In this document: in pieces, positions 1 to 12,537 of the stretch | Layout of the letters: the number at the start of each line of letters is the position of its first letter | Numbering within the stretch: the stretch's first letter is position 1 | Source of the DNA: Helianthus annuus | Taxonomy: Eukaryota; Streptophyta; Magnoliopsida; Asterales; Asteraceae | Reading direction: 5' to 3' | Length of the DNA: 64,000 nucleotides | Assembly (NCBI RefSeq): GCF_002127325.2 | Contig: NC_035437.2 | Location: 170,243,498 to 170,307,497, forward strand | The notes under the pieces: generated by a model | What the model saw: the letters and a program-made list of their open reading frames with translations, nothing else | Told to the model about the DNA's origin: nothing | The model's database searches: none | Translations under genes and position numbers: made by a program

Positions 1-3000
1 CACCGTAGGGGCATTTTGGTAATTTCACATATGCTTAAGAGGTCAAATCTGGAAATCTGAGTTTGAAACTTTTGCATACTGTTAAATTATGAAAATTTAC
101 TTAAAACATCATGAGGTATCAAACGGTCAAACCTTATATGTTAAAAATAGTTTTAACTTATACTATGCGTTTAAAACGCGTAAAAAAGGCGATTTTAAGT
201 GATTTTCAGGTTTTATAAGAAAAGCTGATATTTTTATCATTCTAGAAAGCTTAAAATGTTTTATTTATCATATAAAATCAGTAGAAAAAGGTTTGGTGTC
301 TAAATGTTATGTAAAACTCATTTTATAGGCCAGAAGGGCAAAACCGACAATTACCGAATTAAAGCTATAACCCTATGTTATGCTCAGCCTAAAAATAAAT
401 AAAAATCTTCAAAAATCCCAAAATATTATTTTATATTAGTAGGTAAAAAGTTTGGTATCAAAAATTGGGTTTAGATAGGTTTTATGCTAATTATGCCGTT
501 TAATTAATAAAAAGCTTTCTAATTACGCTATTGAGCATAACTCCTAATCTAAACCTCAAACTGATGTGAAAATTTAGGGACATGTTTATATTTCAGTAAT
601 AAAGGTTTCTATTCTTTCACATTTTCAAAAATATCATTTTAAAGTCAAAAGGGCATAACGGTCAACATTTAGGCATATAACGGAAACATGCATATGAATC
701 GGATAACTAATGAACCAAGTTGTATAATCACATAGGGTTATACTAACATGTAACCTGGTCCTAATAAAGCTCTAAGGCATTTCTAAACTATGCTCTAATG
801 GGTCAGAACCGAGAGTCAAAGCAAAAGTCCACTTATGCGACTTTCGGTTCCGAACCGAGCTCAAACTGAAAATTGTCGGGTTGAACATGTTTAGACATGT
901 TCTTACATTAATTACCAAGTTATATGAATGATAAAACATGTTGCATGGCTTCTACATTGCTAATTGTGTGTTTATTTGAAAATTAGCTTTCTGTTGACTT
1001 TTTATAATTAACTTTGACCCAACAATTGACCTAGTTAGAGTGGGAATCAGAGAATACCCTTTTAAGGGTTTATTGCCCACATAATTACCCATTTATAGGT
1101 ACTTTCAATTCGATAATTGACTGGACCATTAGTGATTAATCACTAAGTCAAACCTTAATTACGACGGTTTGACTTTAGGCCATTAAACTAAGTAAAACTG
1201 AATTAAGAAAGGTTAAGAACATTTACTGAAGTCCTATGCATGACTAATGATCTCTAGGAATTGGTCTTGAGCTCCAGGAATCTTCAGAATTGATGTTATG
1301 GAAGTTTTCAAATGAAGTGTCCAATGTTTGCAACTTTGAAGTTCTTATATAGGAAATTTAATGCAATAAGATGGTGCCAAACAAGTCTACAGGTGATTCC
1401 AGATCATTACAAGTGCCCCTAATGCATGTATACCATTGGAGGAGTCCCTGGAATCGAAATCAGGCTTTGAAAGGCGGTGGAACAGGTTTTTGTCACGTCC
1501 CCCGACCCCACCCTTGACGGAATCGGGAGCCGTGAGCAGCCAGTGGTACCGGTGGTTTATTTTTTTGAAAACATTGCAGCGGAAATTTCATCAGGACCGT
1601 GAGTTAGGAAAAATATCAGAGTTTAGAAAACACCGGATTTTTATTTATTAAATAGATGGGATAAAACCCATGTTTTACAATGGTAGCTTTAATAAGGGAT
1701 AAACCCGATTACATAAAACAATTTTTCTTAATTTAATTTAATTGATAAATCAAGCCACTTCTGTAAGCCTTTTTGGTGCCGTATCCAACTCTTATTCCGA
1801 TCTACTGTAAATACCTGAAACACGTTTTAAAAAGGTTTTGTCAGCAGGGAAATACTGAGTGAGTTCATTCAGTTTGCACAAAATGACCCATAGTTATAAT
1901 TTACAGTATTAAGAGCGATTACAATGTTTCTACGTGTCAACCATATACCCACGGTATTTGTCACTCGACCACCCATTGGCTATCTCGTTGTCCAATGGTG
2001 TCTGTGACTATGGTCATATCACCCCTTGGCTATCTCGTTGTCCAATGGTGATGGATTAACAAGTAATGTATACAAAACCCCACATACCGGTTGTAATGAA
2101 GACTACAAAGACTTAATCCCTGTAATTATAACTTTGAAAATTGATTGGAGTTTTGTAAAGCATAATTGATAAAAAAGAGAATGACTCACATTATAAGCAT
2201 GTAGTATTGATTTAACAAGCTTTCTGATTCAAATTCTTATGAGAATTAGCATCTACTTTGATTGTAAGTGTATGGGGGTAGAGTTTAGCCTACTCATAAG
2301 CCTGATAACCTAATTTAAACAATAATGCACACGAAACTAGGTAAGTAACTGAATACCACTTTTACGATAAACTCACGAGATTAAAACCCTCACGACGAAT
2401 GACAAAGTGCGATACTTAAACATCCAGCGGATTCGCAACAAATGACAGAGTATAGCCCGAGTTCAGGCGACACTCAAACATCCTGTCGGAATCACGACGA
2501 ATGACAAAGTATAACCCGGGTTTAAGCAGCACTTAAACATTCATCGGATAGTTTCAATCGATCGGACATTGAATCGTAGCAGCGATTGAGTTAGTACCCT
2601 GTATCGTAGCAGTGCCTCGCTATTATGAAAGTAAAATTTGAATTGGAGCAGTAGAACTTCGTTCCTGAAAGAAACTTTCGACACAGAATGAAAGCTCGAG
2701 GTCCAGGAAATTTATAGGTGAAATTTGGGTCTCACGCGGCCCACGTGAGCCCTTGCTTGATCCTTACGCGGCCCGCGTAGCCGCCTAGTCTACGCGTAGG
2801 GTTGCTGGGTCATCAGTGGGTGTGCCACGTGGATGACACGTAGCCCCGGATGCTTATCCGGTCAATTCTCAAGTTGACGCGGCCCACGTGACCTCCTGCC
2901 TATTCTTTACGCGGCCCGCAAGAAGACCAAATATCTGATATTCTTGATTCTTGATATGGATTGGGGTTTCAGGGGTCCGAGTTTTCACTTACGGGTTCAA

Positions 3001-4701
3001 CTAGAAAGTCTCCTGATAGAATATTGGGTATAACTTCTGAGCTATTTAAAAATATATAATGCACTCGTGGTAAGTATAGTACCCCTAATTCAACCTTATC
3101 CCGATGTCCCGAGACAGAATCCCAACAAACTTAGTCGGGCAGTAACCTGACATGCGTTATGGGCTTTAGATCAATCGGAAAGGGTAGCGGTGATCGGGAG
3201 TTAAAATACTTAAAACGGGGCAGGGATTTATTATATTTTTTTAAATAAAATAAACAACATAGAATTATTTTGAGAGTGAGTGGGCGACAAAAGACTAAAG
3301 AAGTTTGGGCAATTTGTTAACTACTGGAGGCATCCTATTTATAGGAAATTGCAAAGTTGTTGGTGCTTAAACGTAGCCAATATTCATGCATGTAGCCATT
3401 TCAATTTAATGCAATCTGAGTTTATTATTATTTTAATGTACACGTAGAAAATTGAATTCATCCATTTCGAAATTTATGACACGTCTAACTTTCCACCATA
3501 ATTGAAAAAAATTAGTTTTATTTATTTATTTTATTATTTTAATTTATATATTATAATTAATTCAACTGGTTTACTTCTTTGGCGTGTATAATTTCTGAAA
3601 TATGATGTTTTATAAAATAATGAATATGTCATTAGAATAACAATATTTGTATCTACATTTTGAACCAAGTTTCATTAAAAACAGAATAGGTTCAAATATA
3701 ATGTATTTTTATAATTTATAATTTAGTTATTAAACGGTTCATGGGTCCGTCTAGATACTTCTTATTTCTAACGGCCAGCTTACCCGTAATCTACCTGTCC
3801 AATAATATAAGTTTTTTTTATACTTTTATTTTATTAGAAAGGTCACCCATATATAGGTCAATAATATTTCAACCAACTATATAAAATAGTTTTTTAAACT
3901 ATCTGGGTCGAATAATTATATTAAAAATAAAACTAGTTACTAGTGGTTAATAAATTTAAATAATCTATAATTCTTATAGGATAAAAATAGGAATGTTACA
4001 GTTTTCCAGGCACCTGCCAATGTTTTCTGTCGCTGGCATGCTCAGGCGGTCCGCGTAAGCTCCCCATGAAGTCTTACGCGGCCGGTATGAGGCCCAGAAC
4101 AGGTTAAATAAGTTTCATAAATTGCAATTTAGCCCCTGGTCCTTTTAAAAGTGGTTTTAACTTCCCATTTTGCACTTTTAACCCATCAAATTGATTTTTA
4201 AGGACCTTATGACCTAACCAAACTTTGTTAAGTCCTTGGTTAGTTTTATGTTCACCCGAAAAGCCTCAAACTTCAATGTTGACGCTTTTAACCCCTCATA
4301 TACGAATGTTAGCATAACTTTCTCATACGTTATCGAAACCTTGTGAAATTTTTATCACTTATTCTAGTGAGCATAATTAATCGTTACAAAGCTTCGGGTT
4401 TGCTAAAAGGACACTCAGAGGTATAAATTAAACATGTTGACACATTTAACCCTTGTAGTTTGTAATCTCTCACTTTCTTCCACAATTGGCTTCGTATGAT
4501 TCATAATTCATTCGTTTAAGGGTATAAACATCGTGTAGGGTTATTGAAAGGTATATTTATCCATTTTTGACACTTTGAATCCTTTTACACACATAGATTC
4601 TTCGTTTGTTAACTTTAGTCCCTCTAAATTAATCTGTTACACGTTTAAAGCTCATGACACGTGTCGATATTATATTGGACATGAAATTACGAGGTGTTAC
4701 A
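1..4701 (-). mobile_element. Partial long LTR (family X), minus orientation, split by a solo LTR
   Basis: The right end reads ...GAGGTGTTACA, so on the minus strand the element begins TGTAACACCTCG, a common plant Ty3/gypsy LTR start. The sequence is continuous from 1 to 1490 and again from 4006 to 4701 once the solo LTR and one copy of its duplication are removed. No ORF, primer site or polypurine tract is visible, so the LTR probably runs off the left edge of the window. Its right border at 4701 lies directly in the last visible intron of the B3-like gene. The class is inferred only from the terminus and the lack of coding sequence. Confidence 0.55.
1491..4000 (-). mobile_element. Solo LTR of the element C family, TSD GTTTT
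   Basis: This 2510-bp segment starts TGTCACGTCCCCCGACC and ends GGAATGTTACA. It is flanked by GTTTT at 1486-1490 and 4001-4005. The same termini, the same 'TATTTATA' promoter motif in minus sense (near 3338) and the same AT-rich end block occur in the LTRs of element C. No internal region follows, so it is a solo LTR left by LTR-LTR recombination. GC-rich palindromic words such as TACGCGGCCCGCGTA lie at about 2730-2920. Confidence 0.88.
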
Positions 4702-4773
4702 CAATCATACAGAAGAATATCAATATATTGAGATAATAATAAAATGGACCGTATAAAACTAATAAACGCTTAC

Positions 4774-5644
4774 ATTAGATACAACACTTGAACAGGCAGG
4801 AATGTCACGAACAGAAAAATCTTTAGACTGAAGTTGAGGATCGTTAACATCATCATCTATTTTTACAGAATGATCTTCAGGCTACAACAAAATTTTAAAA
4901 ATACCTTGTTATACTTATGATGCAATAAAATATATCCGTAGGAAATTATAAACTTACAACATTTTTAACATCTAACTCATCAACCAGACGCGCAACCTTT
5001 GAATCAAATAGCCCATCATCAGCAGACTATATTTATAAGAATGATAATATATAAGAAACCATATTTTAAATCACAATATAAGTAAATATTACATGTGTAT
5101 ATATACATTAAAAATATTCTCAAAACTCGTAAACTGCTTAGAATTACCAACCAAAGATCCAGTCTCATCATCATCTAAAGCAACTTCCCCGGAATCCAGA
5201 ACTTGTTTGTGTTTAGCCTACAATATGGGATTTTAAAAGTTATTAGCATAATATAATAAAAGTTACTTATCACCATCATGTTATCAAACAATATATTTTA
5301 TCATCAAAATTTTATACCGCAGCCAATAAGTCAAACCCATCATCTCCATTAACTGAATCATCCAAAACAACAACATCAACTTTCTTGAAGAAAACCTTGG
5401 TTCCAGTTTCGGGATGGAAAACGGAAAGCTCAAACGTTTTAGATGCAATCATGGTGAAAACCAACCAAGATTCAACTGCTATTGGAACTTCTTCAACCAA
5501 TTTTAACCATCCATCAGTAAATCCGCATCCATCAGTCCATCCTTTCATCATCACATTCCAAAACCTTTCGCCAACATAGATAGTTGCCATCCCATACTCG
5601 TAATTTTTACCATAGAATTCTTTCCAAAATTTGTCAGCAATTAG
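4774..5644 (-). CDS. B3-domain-like protein, exons 2-5 (gene split by transposons)
   Basis: Four exons can be read on the minus strand: 5318-5644, 5152-5217, 4958-5026 and 4774-4881. All have AG acceptors and GT donors, all are phase 0, and they encode 109, 22, 23 and 36 residues without a stop. Exon 2 resembles a plant B3 DNA-binding domain of the REM type: it opens with IADKFWKEFYG, then has RFWNV, GFTDGWLKLVEE and a final WLVF...FELSVFHP strand. The usual 'GD' before LVF is replaced by ES, so it is a divergent copy. The later exons are acidic and low in complexity. The next exon would lie left of 4701, where an LTR is inserted. The predicted first exon is at 49834-49839, across element A. 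B3 proteins bind DNA in the nucleus; the function of this copy is unknown. Confidence 0.65.
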
Positions 5645-5824
5645 CTATAGGAGAAGCAAAGAAATAATTAATGCAGACTTACAAATTTGATATGAACTAA
5701 TGATCAACAGAAGTTACAACGGGTTAGTCAACAAAAGTTAAAATGAGAATTAGTAAACAGGATTAGTCAACAGGAGTTATAGTATTTACACAGTCCCTAA
5801 CCACTGTTGGGTATCAACTGTTAC

Positions 5825-8093
5825 TGTAACACCCCGTGTTTCGAAAGTCAAAGTCAAAGTCAAGATTGAAGTCAAAGGGAGATAAGATTGCTAATTGCGA
5901 TCTGTCACTCCTTGCTCAATTCTTGTTTAGACTTCTTTGACTTGTAGTTAGTCTTTTATGCTTTTACGTTAGTTGTATTATGTGGAGTACTTATTAATAA
6001 TCGAGGTTTATTCGATATTTATCGCTTGTTTTATGGATTTATCGCTCATCACAATCGCACTCGCAACTCGAATTACGCGTATTGGATATTGTTCTATGTG
6101 TGTGTGCCTTATGTGTTACTTGTGCACGTTTAATTATGTTTATGTGTGGTGATTAATCGAAACGCAATCGAAATCGAATCGCAAACGCTAAACGCAAGTC
6201 AAATAAGGATGATTGTATGTTGATATAGTAGTTGGGATTAAAAGTAATTTGACTAGGAAACTCTATCACATCGCAACGCTCACAATCGCAATCGAAACAG
6301 CAAAACTCATCGCGCCGTGCACTCCATATAAATAAACAAAGATTTTTCATAGATCTAAACATGTTTGTGGTGAAAAGGATTGAAAGATGGTTTTCCAACT
6401 TTCTTTCAACTCTTTTACACTCAATGCACTCAAAACCGATAGAATAGGAGCTTGTTCTAACCTTCTACTCTTTCGTGTTGACGTGTTGGTTCAGGATCTG
6501 GATCCTATCCACGAGAATACCGATTTCGGGTTAAACATGAAACACCATCTCGAACAGTTGAACTGGTCGGACTAGGGTAATTCCTGTCTGATCGGGTTAC
6601 TAAGTATTGACGAGGTTTCAGTTGTTCAGTACGTTATCAGATCATCTCGATAAAACGACAAACTATCAAAACAACTAAGGAGGAAGATGACCAGGACATC
6701 TGGGACGGATTGTCGTCCGATCGGATTGCCACCTGACCGGACTGCTACCCGATCGACTTGCACTATGGGACCCACACTCCACACTTAACTTTTATTTCAA
6801 TACTTGAGGTCTTGAACATTGAACGGATTACCGTCCGATCGGATTGCCACCCGATCGGATTGCCATTCGAGTATGAGATGTTCTAACTTCAAACACTTAA
6901 ACAATTTTCAACATGTTCAGTACGTACGGATTGCTACCCGATCGGATAGCCACCCGATCGAGTGACCGCCCTGCTGTGAATTTATTCTCAACCTGAGAGG
7001 CCTCGCCAATCGGATTGTTGTCCGATCGAACAACCGTTTGATCGACTGACCTGAAAGGTAGAGATATTTCTCTGTTTTCAAAATGCTACAACAAAAACTT
7101 CAAAAGACAAGCCATCATACACAAACACTTCCTTCCCAAACGAGATGACCATCCAATCGAGTGGCCACCCGATCGGGCGACCACCCGAACGGATTGTCAT
7201 CCGATCGACCGGCCACCCGATCGGATTGCTGTTCGACCCACTGACACTTTGCTTCATTTTACGCGTTGCTTATTGTTTATGCTATCGTTCTGATCAGACT
7301 AACCTTACTCTATAGCGCTCCCTTCAATCCATCATTGCTGTGAGTATACTCGATCCCTTTTTGCTTTACGCACTTTTGGGTGTTACATACGTTACTTATT
7401 CTAAATCAAATCAAACACACTACGCTATACTTTAAATGCTAACCGTTATCGCATGTTATACGTGACTTAATGAATGCTTGTTTGTTATGCTTGTTTGTTA
7501 TGTTTACACATGGAATGCTGTCTACCTGCCTTAGCAACGATAGTACTATAGTTTGGACTCAGCACCTGTTCACTCAGGGGTTGTTAAGGACAATTTGTTA
7601 CATGGCTCACAGTGGTGAGTGTGTATTACGAACTGCCTTGGGCAGTCAACCCGCAGTCATTGGTATCGATAGGTTTATGTCGATAACTAACATGCCTCAT
7701 TTTACACTGTGTACATGCTGGTTATGCGTAACGATTTCAGACTCTCTTATATATATTAAACTTGTATGCTCTCCTTTACACTATGTGTATTGACTTTTAC
7801 TTTAGCATATGTAACAGGTGCTTAGGATGTTTATATGTTCGGCTTGCTGTGAAATCGAGGCCAGGAAAGGTCTAGAAACAAATAAATGAATTGTCTGTAT
7901 TTGAAAATCCGAGTTGTCGGAAAAGAACAATTTGACTGGATCTTGTCTGTAATAATTATGTTATCTTTTATGACATGGTATGGGACATGTTGCTTTAAAT
8001 AATTGGTAATTATAGTTATTATGGAAACTTCTGGACAATCTGATTCACTCAGTGCCACGCCTCGATGTTTCCGCCATCGGTTGGGGTGTGACA
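5825..8093 (+). repeat. 5' LTR of element A (deleted copy)
   Basis: It is 2269 bp long against 2670 bp for the 3' copy. About 400 bp are missing near 6332, corresponding to about 47401-47811 of the 3' LTR; that block holds the TATAAATA box. Many CCGATCGG-type palindromes occur at 6710-7240. Confidence 0.9.
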
Positions 8094-8096
8094 GAT

Positions 8097-8110
8097 TGGT
8101 ATCAGAGCCA
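8097..8110 (+). promoter_or_regulatory. Primer binding site of element A (tRNA-iMet)
   Basis: TGGTATCAGAGCCA lies three bases after the 5' LTR end. It is complementary to the 3' end of plant initiator-methionine tRNA, the usual primer for this retrotransposon group. Confidence 0.9.
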
Positions 8111-9248
8111 TAACTATAGGGAATTAGGCAAGACTCGACCTAGTCCGGGTCGATGTCTTAGAAACGACCTAGTCTATAGTTAGGTACCAACAGACCAACT
8201 TGTGCATATCTTGTAGGGATTATGTACGAGCCTACTTGCAATTTCTCGCTACTCTCGCCTACGCTACACTATTACTGCACTTTAATTTTTGAAAATGAAC
8301 AAGCGATTAGGTGGATATTAGGTGGAAAACCGCAAACTCTCGACTAAATTGCTTGTTCAACCCGCATTTTTATCTAAAAACAGGAGAAACTGCGTCGAAT
8401 CAGGAGTGAAATCCATACTTGGACGCATAATTCTTCTTTATTTTATCAAAACAGGAACGAAGTTGTTAAGTCAGGGGTGAAACCGGAACCTTGACGACTT
8501 ATTTCGGTCTCTATTTTTGGTTTTACAAAACTCTCACCAAAGTCTCGACGAACTCCAACGACTTGAAGTCACAATGTGACTGGAAGGATGCGTGCCGATC
8601 GCCCAAATTCGAGCCAAGAGCACAGTCCCAAAGGCCAAAGTGTGTACCAAAAGTCTTTGTGAATAGTCGAACCAGTTTGGGTAGTCGACCTCCATCAGCC
8701 TAAGACAATCTATTCTCGATTTCAAGCTCGCAATCGTCGATTTTGTGTGTTTTCAATTTTGATCGACAAATATCAGAGTCGCTTTGTCGATCTTATGTGG
8801 ATTTTATGTGATTTATCTGTTTACGTATTACGATTTTTGGTGATTTATTCGCTTCTTGCTTTCGCTTTGATCGACACACATAACTTGCGCTGTACACCTA
8901 TCTCAAATCGTTAACAAATCGACGCTATTGGAGGTTACACATGCTATACTATATACTATATTACACGCTTATACTATACTACTCGCTATGTTATTCGCGA
9001 TCGCTATTTTCGAACACTCGCGGACTTTGAATTATAGGTTTCTGTATTCTGACTGCCTCTTGTGATTACATTCCTATGTGCTTCTGTGCCTTACGTGCTT
9101 ATGTGCTTCTGTGCTTATGTGAATCTGTGATTATGTGCCTATGTGGTTACGTGATTATACATGTTCTTGAGTTATAGTAGTACTAGACATGTGAGGTGAG
9201 AATCGATTAAACAGTGATTGAATCCTATGGCGATGCTTGTTACAGACA
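8111..9248 (+). other. Untranslated leader of element A
   Basis: This stretch between primer site and gag start has no supported gene. A short ORF at 8491-8703 has no recognisable domain and is not called. Confidence 0.7.
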
Positions 9249-10479
9249 ATGTCGTCCACTGGATCACTTCACTCTCGCGCTATGAAACGAAAGCAAGCTG
9301 ATAAGCGACTCGCCTCTCTCGTCGCTACTCAGATCGCTAAAGTAATTCCGCAGATTGTTAGTGAACTGAACGAGAACGCTAGCAAATCGTCTGAAGAGTC
9401 TCGAACAGATGCACCAAAGACTGCTTTTAGTTTCAAGCAGTTCAAAGCTTGTGGTCCAAAGGAATTTACTAGCAAAGATGGCCCTACGGCTATGTTTCAA
9501 TGGTTTGATTCCATCGAAGTCACTCTGCGCCAGAGTGGATGTCCTAAAAATCTCCGTACTCTGAATGCTACCGGCGTCTTCCAGTCCCGCGCACTAGACT
9601 GGTGGACGGCTAAGAGGAACAAACGTGGAAATGACGCAACCTATGAGCTGATGTGGGAAGAGCTGAAGGCCATTATGATGGATGAATTCTGCCCTCCCCA
9701 TGAACGCCAAAAGCTGGAGGACGAATTTTGGCATTTCAAGCAGAAAGATGGAGAGAACGCAGCTCTGACTGCTCGCTTCAAACAGCTCAGCATCATCTGT
9801 ACCGATCAAGTGAAGACGCCGGAAATGACGATCAAAAAGTACATCCGCGCTCTGCCGGATTGTGTTGCAGATTTTGTGCATGCTTCAAAGCCAGCAACAA
9901 TCGAAGAAACTTACCTGCTTGCCGCTGAAATCAACGACAAGCGAGTAAAAGCTGGTTTTTGGGATAAAGCTTCGAAGAACCTTCACCAAGCTACCACCGC
10001 TGCTTCTCAATCATCAAAGTCCTCTCGTCGCAAGAGGAAGAACAACAGCAGCATCTCCAACAACAAGAACTGTGCTGTTACTACCACTGCTGCCCCGCTC
10101 CAAGCCGTACCGGCTCAGCAGCAAACTCAGCACCGATCAGCTCCAGCTCCAATCACCTATGCACCGCCTGCAAAGCGTGCATACACAAGCCCTCACCCTG
10201 CCTGCCCGACATGTACTTATCATCACCTGGTGGGTATCGCCTGTCGTTTTTGCGTGCACTGCAATATGTACGGCCACTTCACTGCTAATTGCCGTACTGG
10301 CCCTCGACAAGCGCCAGCTCAAGCTACTGCTAATCAAGCTCTACTTCCAGCTTCTCAAGGCCAACAAGCAGCTCAGGCACCCGCGGTCACCGCCAGAGTC
10401 TGCTTCGCGTGTGGTGATCCCAACCATTTCGCGAACATGTGCCCGAATAGGGTTGTGAAACAAGAGCCCCAGCAACAGC
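9249..10479 (+). pseudogene. gag: Gag of element A, interrupted at its C-terminus
   Basis: The frame opens at ATG 9249 and codes for about 410 residues. A retrotransposon gag core is present (ALDWWTAKR, then EFCPPHERQKLEDEFWHFKQ). A Gln/Ala/Pro-rich linker and two CCHC zinc knuckles follow: CVHCNMYGHFTANC and CFACGDPNHFANMC. In this family gag forms the particle and binds the RNA genome. The frame continues past 10479 only after the 9-kb element B is skipped; reading on into B gives a stop within two codons. The Gln-rich run at the break continues at 19512. Confidence 0.9.
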
Positions 10480-11916
10480 TGTAACAAACTGCCACTAAAA
10501 TCAATAGTTAGGACAATAATTAGTCAATAAGAAAACCCTAATTGAGACACCCAATTAATTCTGCACTAACCCTAAAATTTTCAGAATGATTGGAATCAGG
10601 ATCAGGGCCCCTAAAACTCAAGGGGGGTAAACCCTAGTTTAATAATTATCTAAAATAAACGTTGGTTTGATCTGATTGGCTGGATTCTTGAGTCACCCAA
10701 GCTAGTCCCGAGTCTAGGCAGCCTAGGAATTAGACTGCTTAGCTTACGGACCGTAAGGGGTCAGGCATACGGTCCGTAAGGGAGTCCCAAAAATTCCTAT
10801 AAATAGCCGACCTTGGGATTTGCATAGGGGAGTTGAAACGACGTTTATACCTACTGTGTACGTCGAATTATCATAGTTCTAGTACAATAAACACACACAC
10901 GAACACGAGGTGCTGCCGCAATCAGGGTAATAACTCGATCGCTATTACGATTCAACGTCCGATCGATTATAACTATCCAACGATTGTCCGAGTGCTGCTC
11001 AAATTGAGCTTGTACTTTGTTATTCATTGTGATTTCAACTTGAATGTTTGAGTGCTGTTCGAATTCGGACTATGCTCTGTCATTCGTTGTGAATCCATTG
11101 AATTGTTAAGTATCGCACTTGATAATAGTTGTGAGGGTTTAATCTCGTGAATTGACGTAACTGCTGAATTAGTTACTAATCCCGTTTGTGTGTGCATTGT
11201 TATTTAAATTAGGTTAGAAGACTAATCAGTAAAGCTTATACTCTGCTCGTAAATCTGCAATGTGAGTCATTCTCTTTTTATCAACTGTTTTACAAAACTC
11301 CAAATTATTTTCAAAGTTATAGTTACAGTGATTAAGTCTATGTAATCACCAAGTTACAGCCGGTATATGGGGTTTTGTATACATTACTTATTTCCCGTCA
11401 CACTTGGACAAACGGGTGGCCAAGGGGTGATCTGACCATAGTCACAGACACCATTGGACAAATAGGCTAGCCAATGGCTGGTCGAGTGACAAATACTGTG
11501 GGTAGTTGGTTTGATATCAGAAACATTGTAATTCCCCTTAATACTGTAGATTATAACAAATGTGTCGTTTTCAGTAAACTGAATGATTCACTCAGTATTT
11601 CCCCGCTGACAAAACCTATTTCAAACATGTTTCAGGTGATCTGGTGTGAGCAAAGAAAAGTGCCGTGGAGCACTCCCAGCTTAGAAAAGTGGCTCAATGT
11701 AAATAAATAAATAAACATGTTTTGAAAATAAAGATTTCCCTGAGAAATCACATTATTGTAAATTTCGGGAATTTATCCCTAAGTTATGAAACGAGCAGTT
11801 TAAATTATTAAAAGATCCTGTTTTAAAAAGACTTCCGCTGTCGCTTAAATTAAATACCACGGGATTCCTGTCCCGCAGCTCCTGAAATGGGTCAAACCGG
11901 GTCGGGGGCCGTGACA
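10480..11916 (+). repeat. 5' LTR of element B
   Basis: 1437 bp, TG...CA ends, same length as the 3' copy. It contains the promoter block described separately. Confidence 0.95.
10743..10805 (+). promoter_or_regulatory. Core promoter of element B: two palindromes plus TATA box
   Basis: TATAAATA lies at 10798-10805. Just upstream are two near-identical palindromic words, CTTACGGACCGTAAG at 10743-10757 and TACGGTCCGTAAG at 10768-10780. The same arrangement occurs in the 3' LTR, with its TATA box at 18388-18395. Paired dyads directly ahead of a TATA box suggest transcription factor sites; the factor is unknown. Confidence 0.6.
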
Positions 11917-11924
11917 GGAAAAGG

Positions 11925-11939
11925 TGGTATCAGAGCCAC
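11925..11939 (+). promoter_or_regulatory. Primer binding site of element B (tRNA-iMet)
   Basis: TGGTATCAGAGCCAC lies eight bases after the 5' LTR end and matches the complement of initiator-methionine tRNA. Confidence 0.93.
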
Positions 11940-12054
11940 TGTTTTAAGCTTTACTGATTAAGCTCACTATTTTAATTTAAAATATTTAGGAAAATTTTAA
12001 ATTATTATTCTGTGAATATATGTGCATTAACTGAATACTTGTTAAAATTACAGT

Positions 12055-12378
12055 ATGGGTAAACAAAAGATTTCTGCTATCTACCGCAAATTAGATAATA
12101 CACCTAAAGAACAGGGAACCTCTTCCTTCAAAACTCCCGTCAAGTTAGAGGAAGGAATCTTTGTCCGTAAGGCAAATTATGAAAACCCACTTACACCGGA
12201 GAAAAGAAATTTGATTATTAAGAAGGGTCAAGAGAAAAAGAAACCCCAAACCAAGAGAGTGAGGTTTAACCCGGAAATTCAGGAAATTAGCAGTAATCCA
12301 CCAGGGGAAAATAACTTAGATGAAAAATGGGCAAATCTGTATCTGCTCGCTACTGTAGCAGAGAATGCAAATCTTTAA
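12055..12378 (+). CDS. Accessory ORF 1 of element B, unknown basic protein (107 aa)
   Basis: The frame starts at ATG 12055, 115 bp after the primer site, and ends at TAA 12378. The protein is small and basic in its middle, with a Lys/Arg cluster (KKGQEKKKPQTKRVRFNP) that could be a nuclear or nucleic-acid-binding signal. An acidic C-terminus follows. No domain of known retrotransposon proteins is recognised. It is in the sense orientation and would be the first ORF on the genomic RNA. Elements A and C have no counterpart ahead of gag, so it marks this element. It could be a chance ORF, but the lack of stops together with the next ORF makes that less likely. Confidence 0.55.
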   Translation: MGKQKISAIYRKLDNTPKEQGTSSFKTPVKLEEGIFVRKANYENPLTPEKRNLIIKKGQEKKKPQTKRVRFNPEIQEISSNPPGENNLDEKWANLYLLATVAENANL

Positions 12379-12537
12379 ACTCTAAATCTAGAAATAAGTA
12401 CTTCCCAGTAAATAAATAAATAGATCTGAGTGTGTTCTGTTTGCTGTTATGTTGTACAAATTGGTGTGCAATAAAAATGTTTATTTGTTAAGCTTTGTTC
12501 CAAAGTTTTAACTTAGCATTTTGTGCATTTTGCATAT

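Noticed and set aside
5385..5579. 64-aa plus-strand ORF
   Set aside because: Shadow of exon 2 of the B3-like gene on the other strand.
7470..7793. 107-aa ORF, repeated at 48964-49266
   Set aside because: Lies in both LTRs of element A with diverged sequence and no recognisable domain.
8097..8110. tRNA-Met-like string
   Set aside because: It is a primer binding site after an LTR; no cloverleaf is present.
10833..11051. 72-aa ORF repeated at 18423-18641, and a 78-aa ORF at 11474-11710 and 19064-19300
   Set aside because: They occur in both LTRs of element B only because LTRs are duplicates; no domain, and they overlap promoter and termination sequence.
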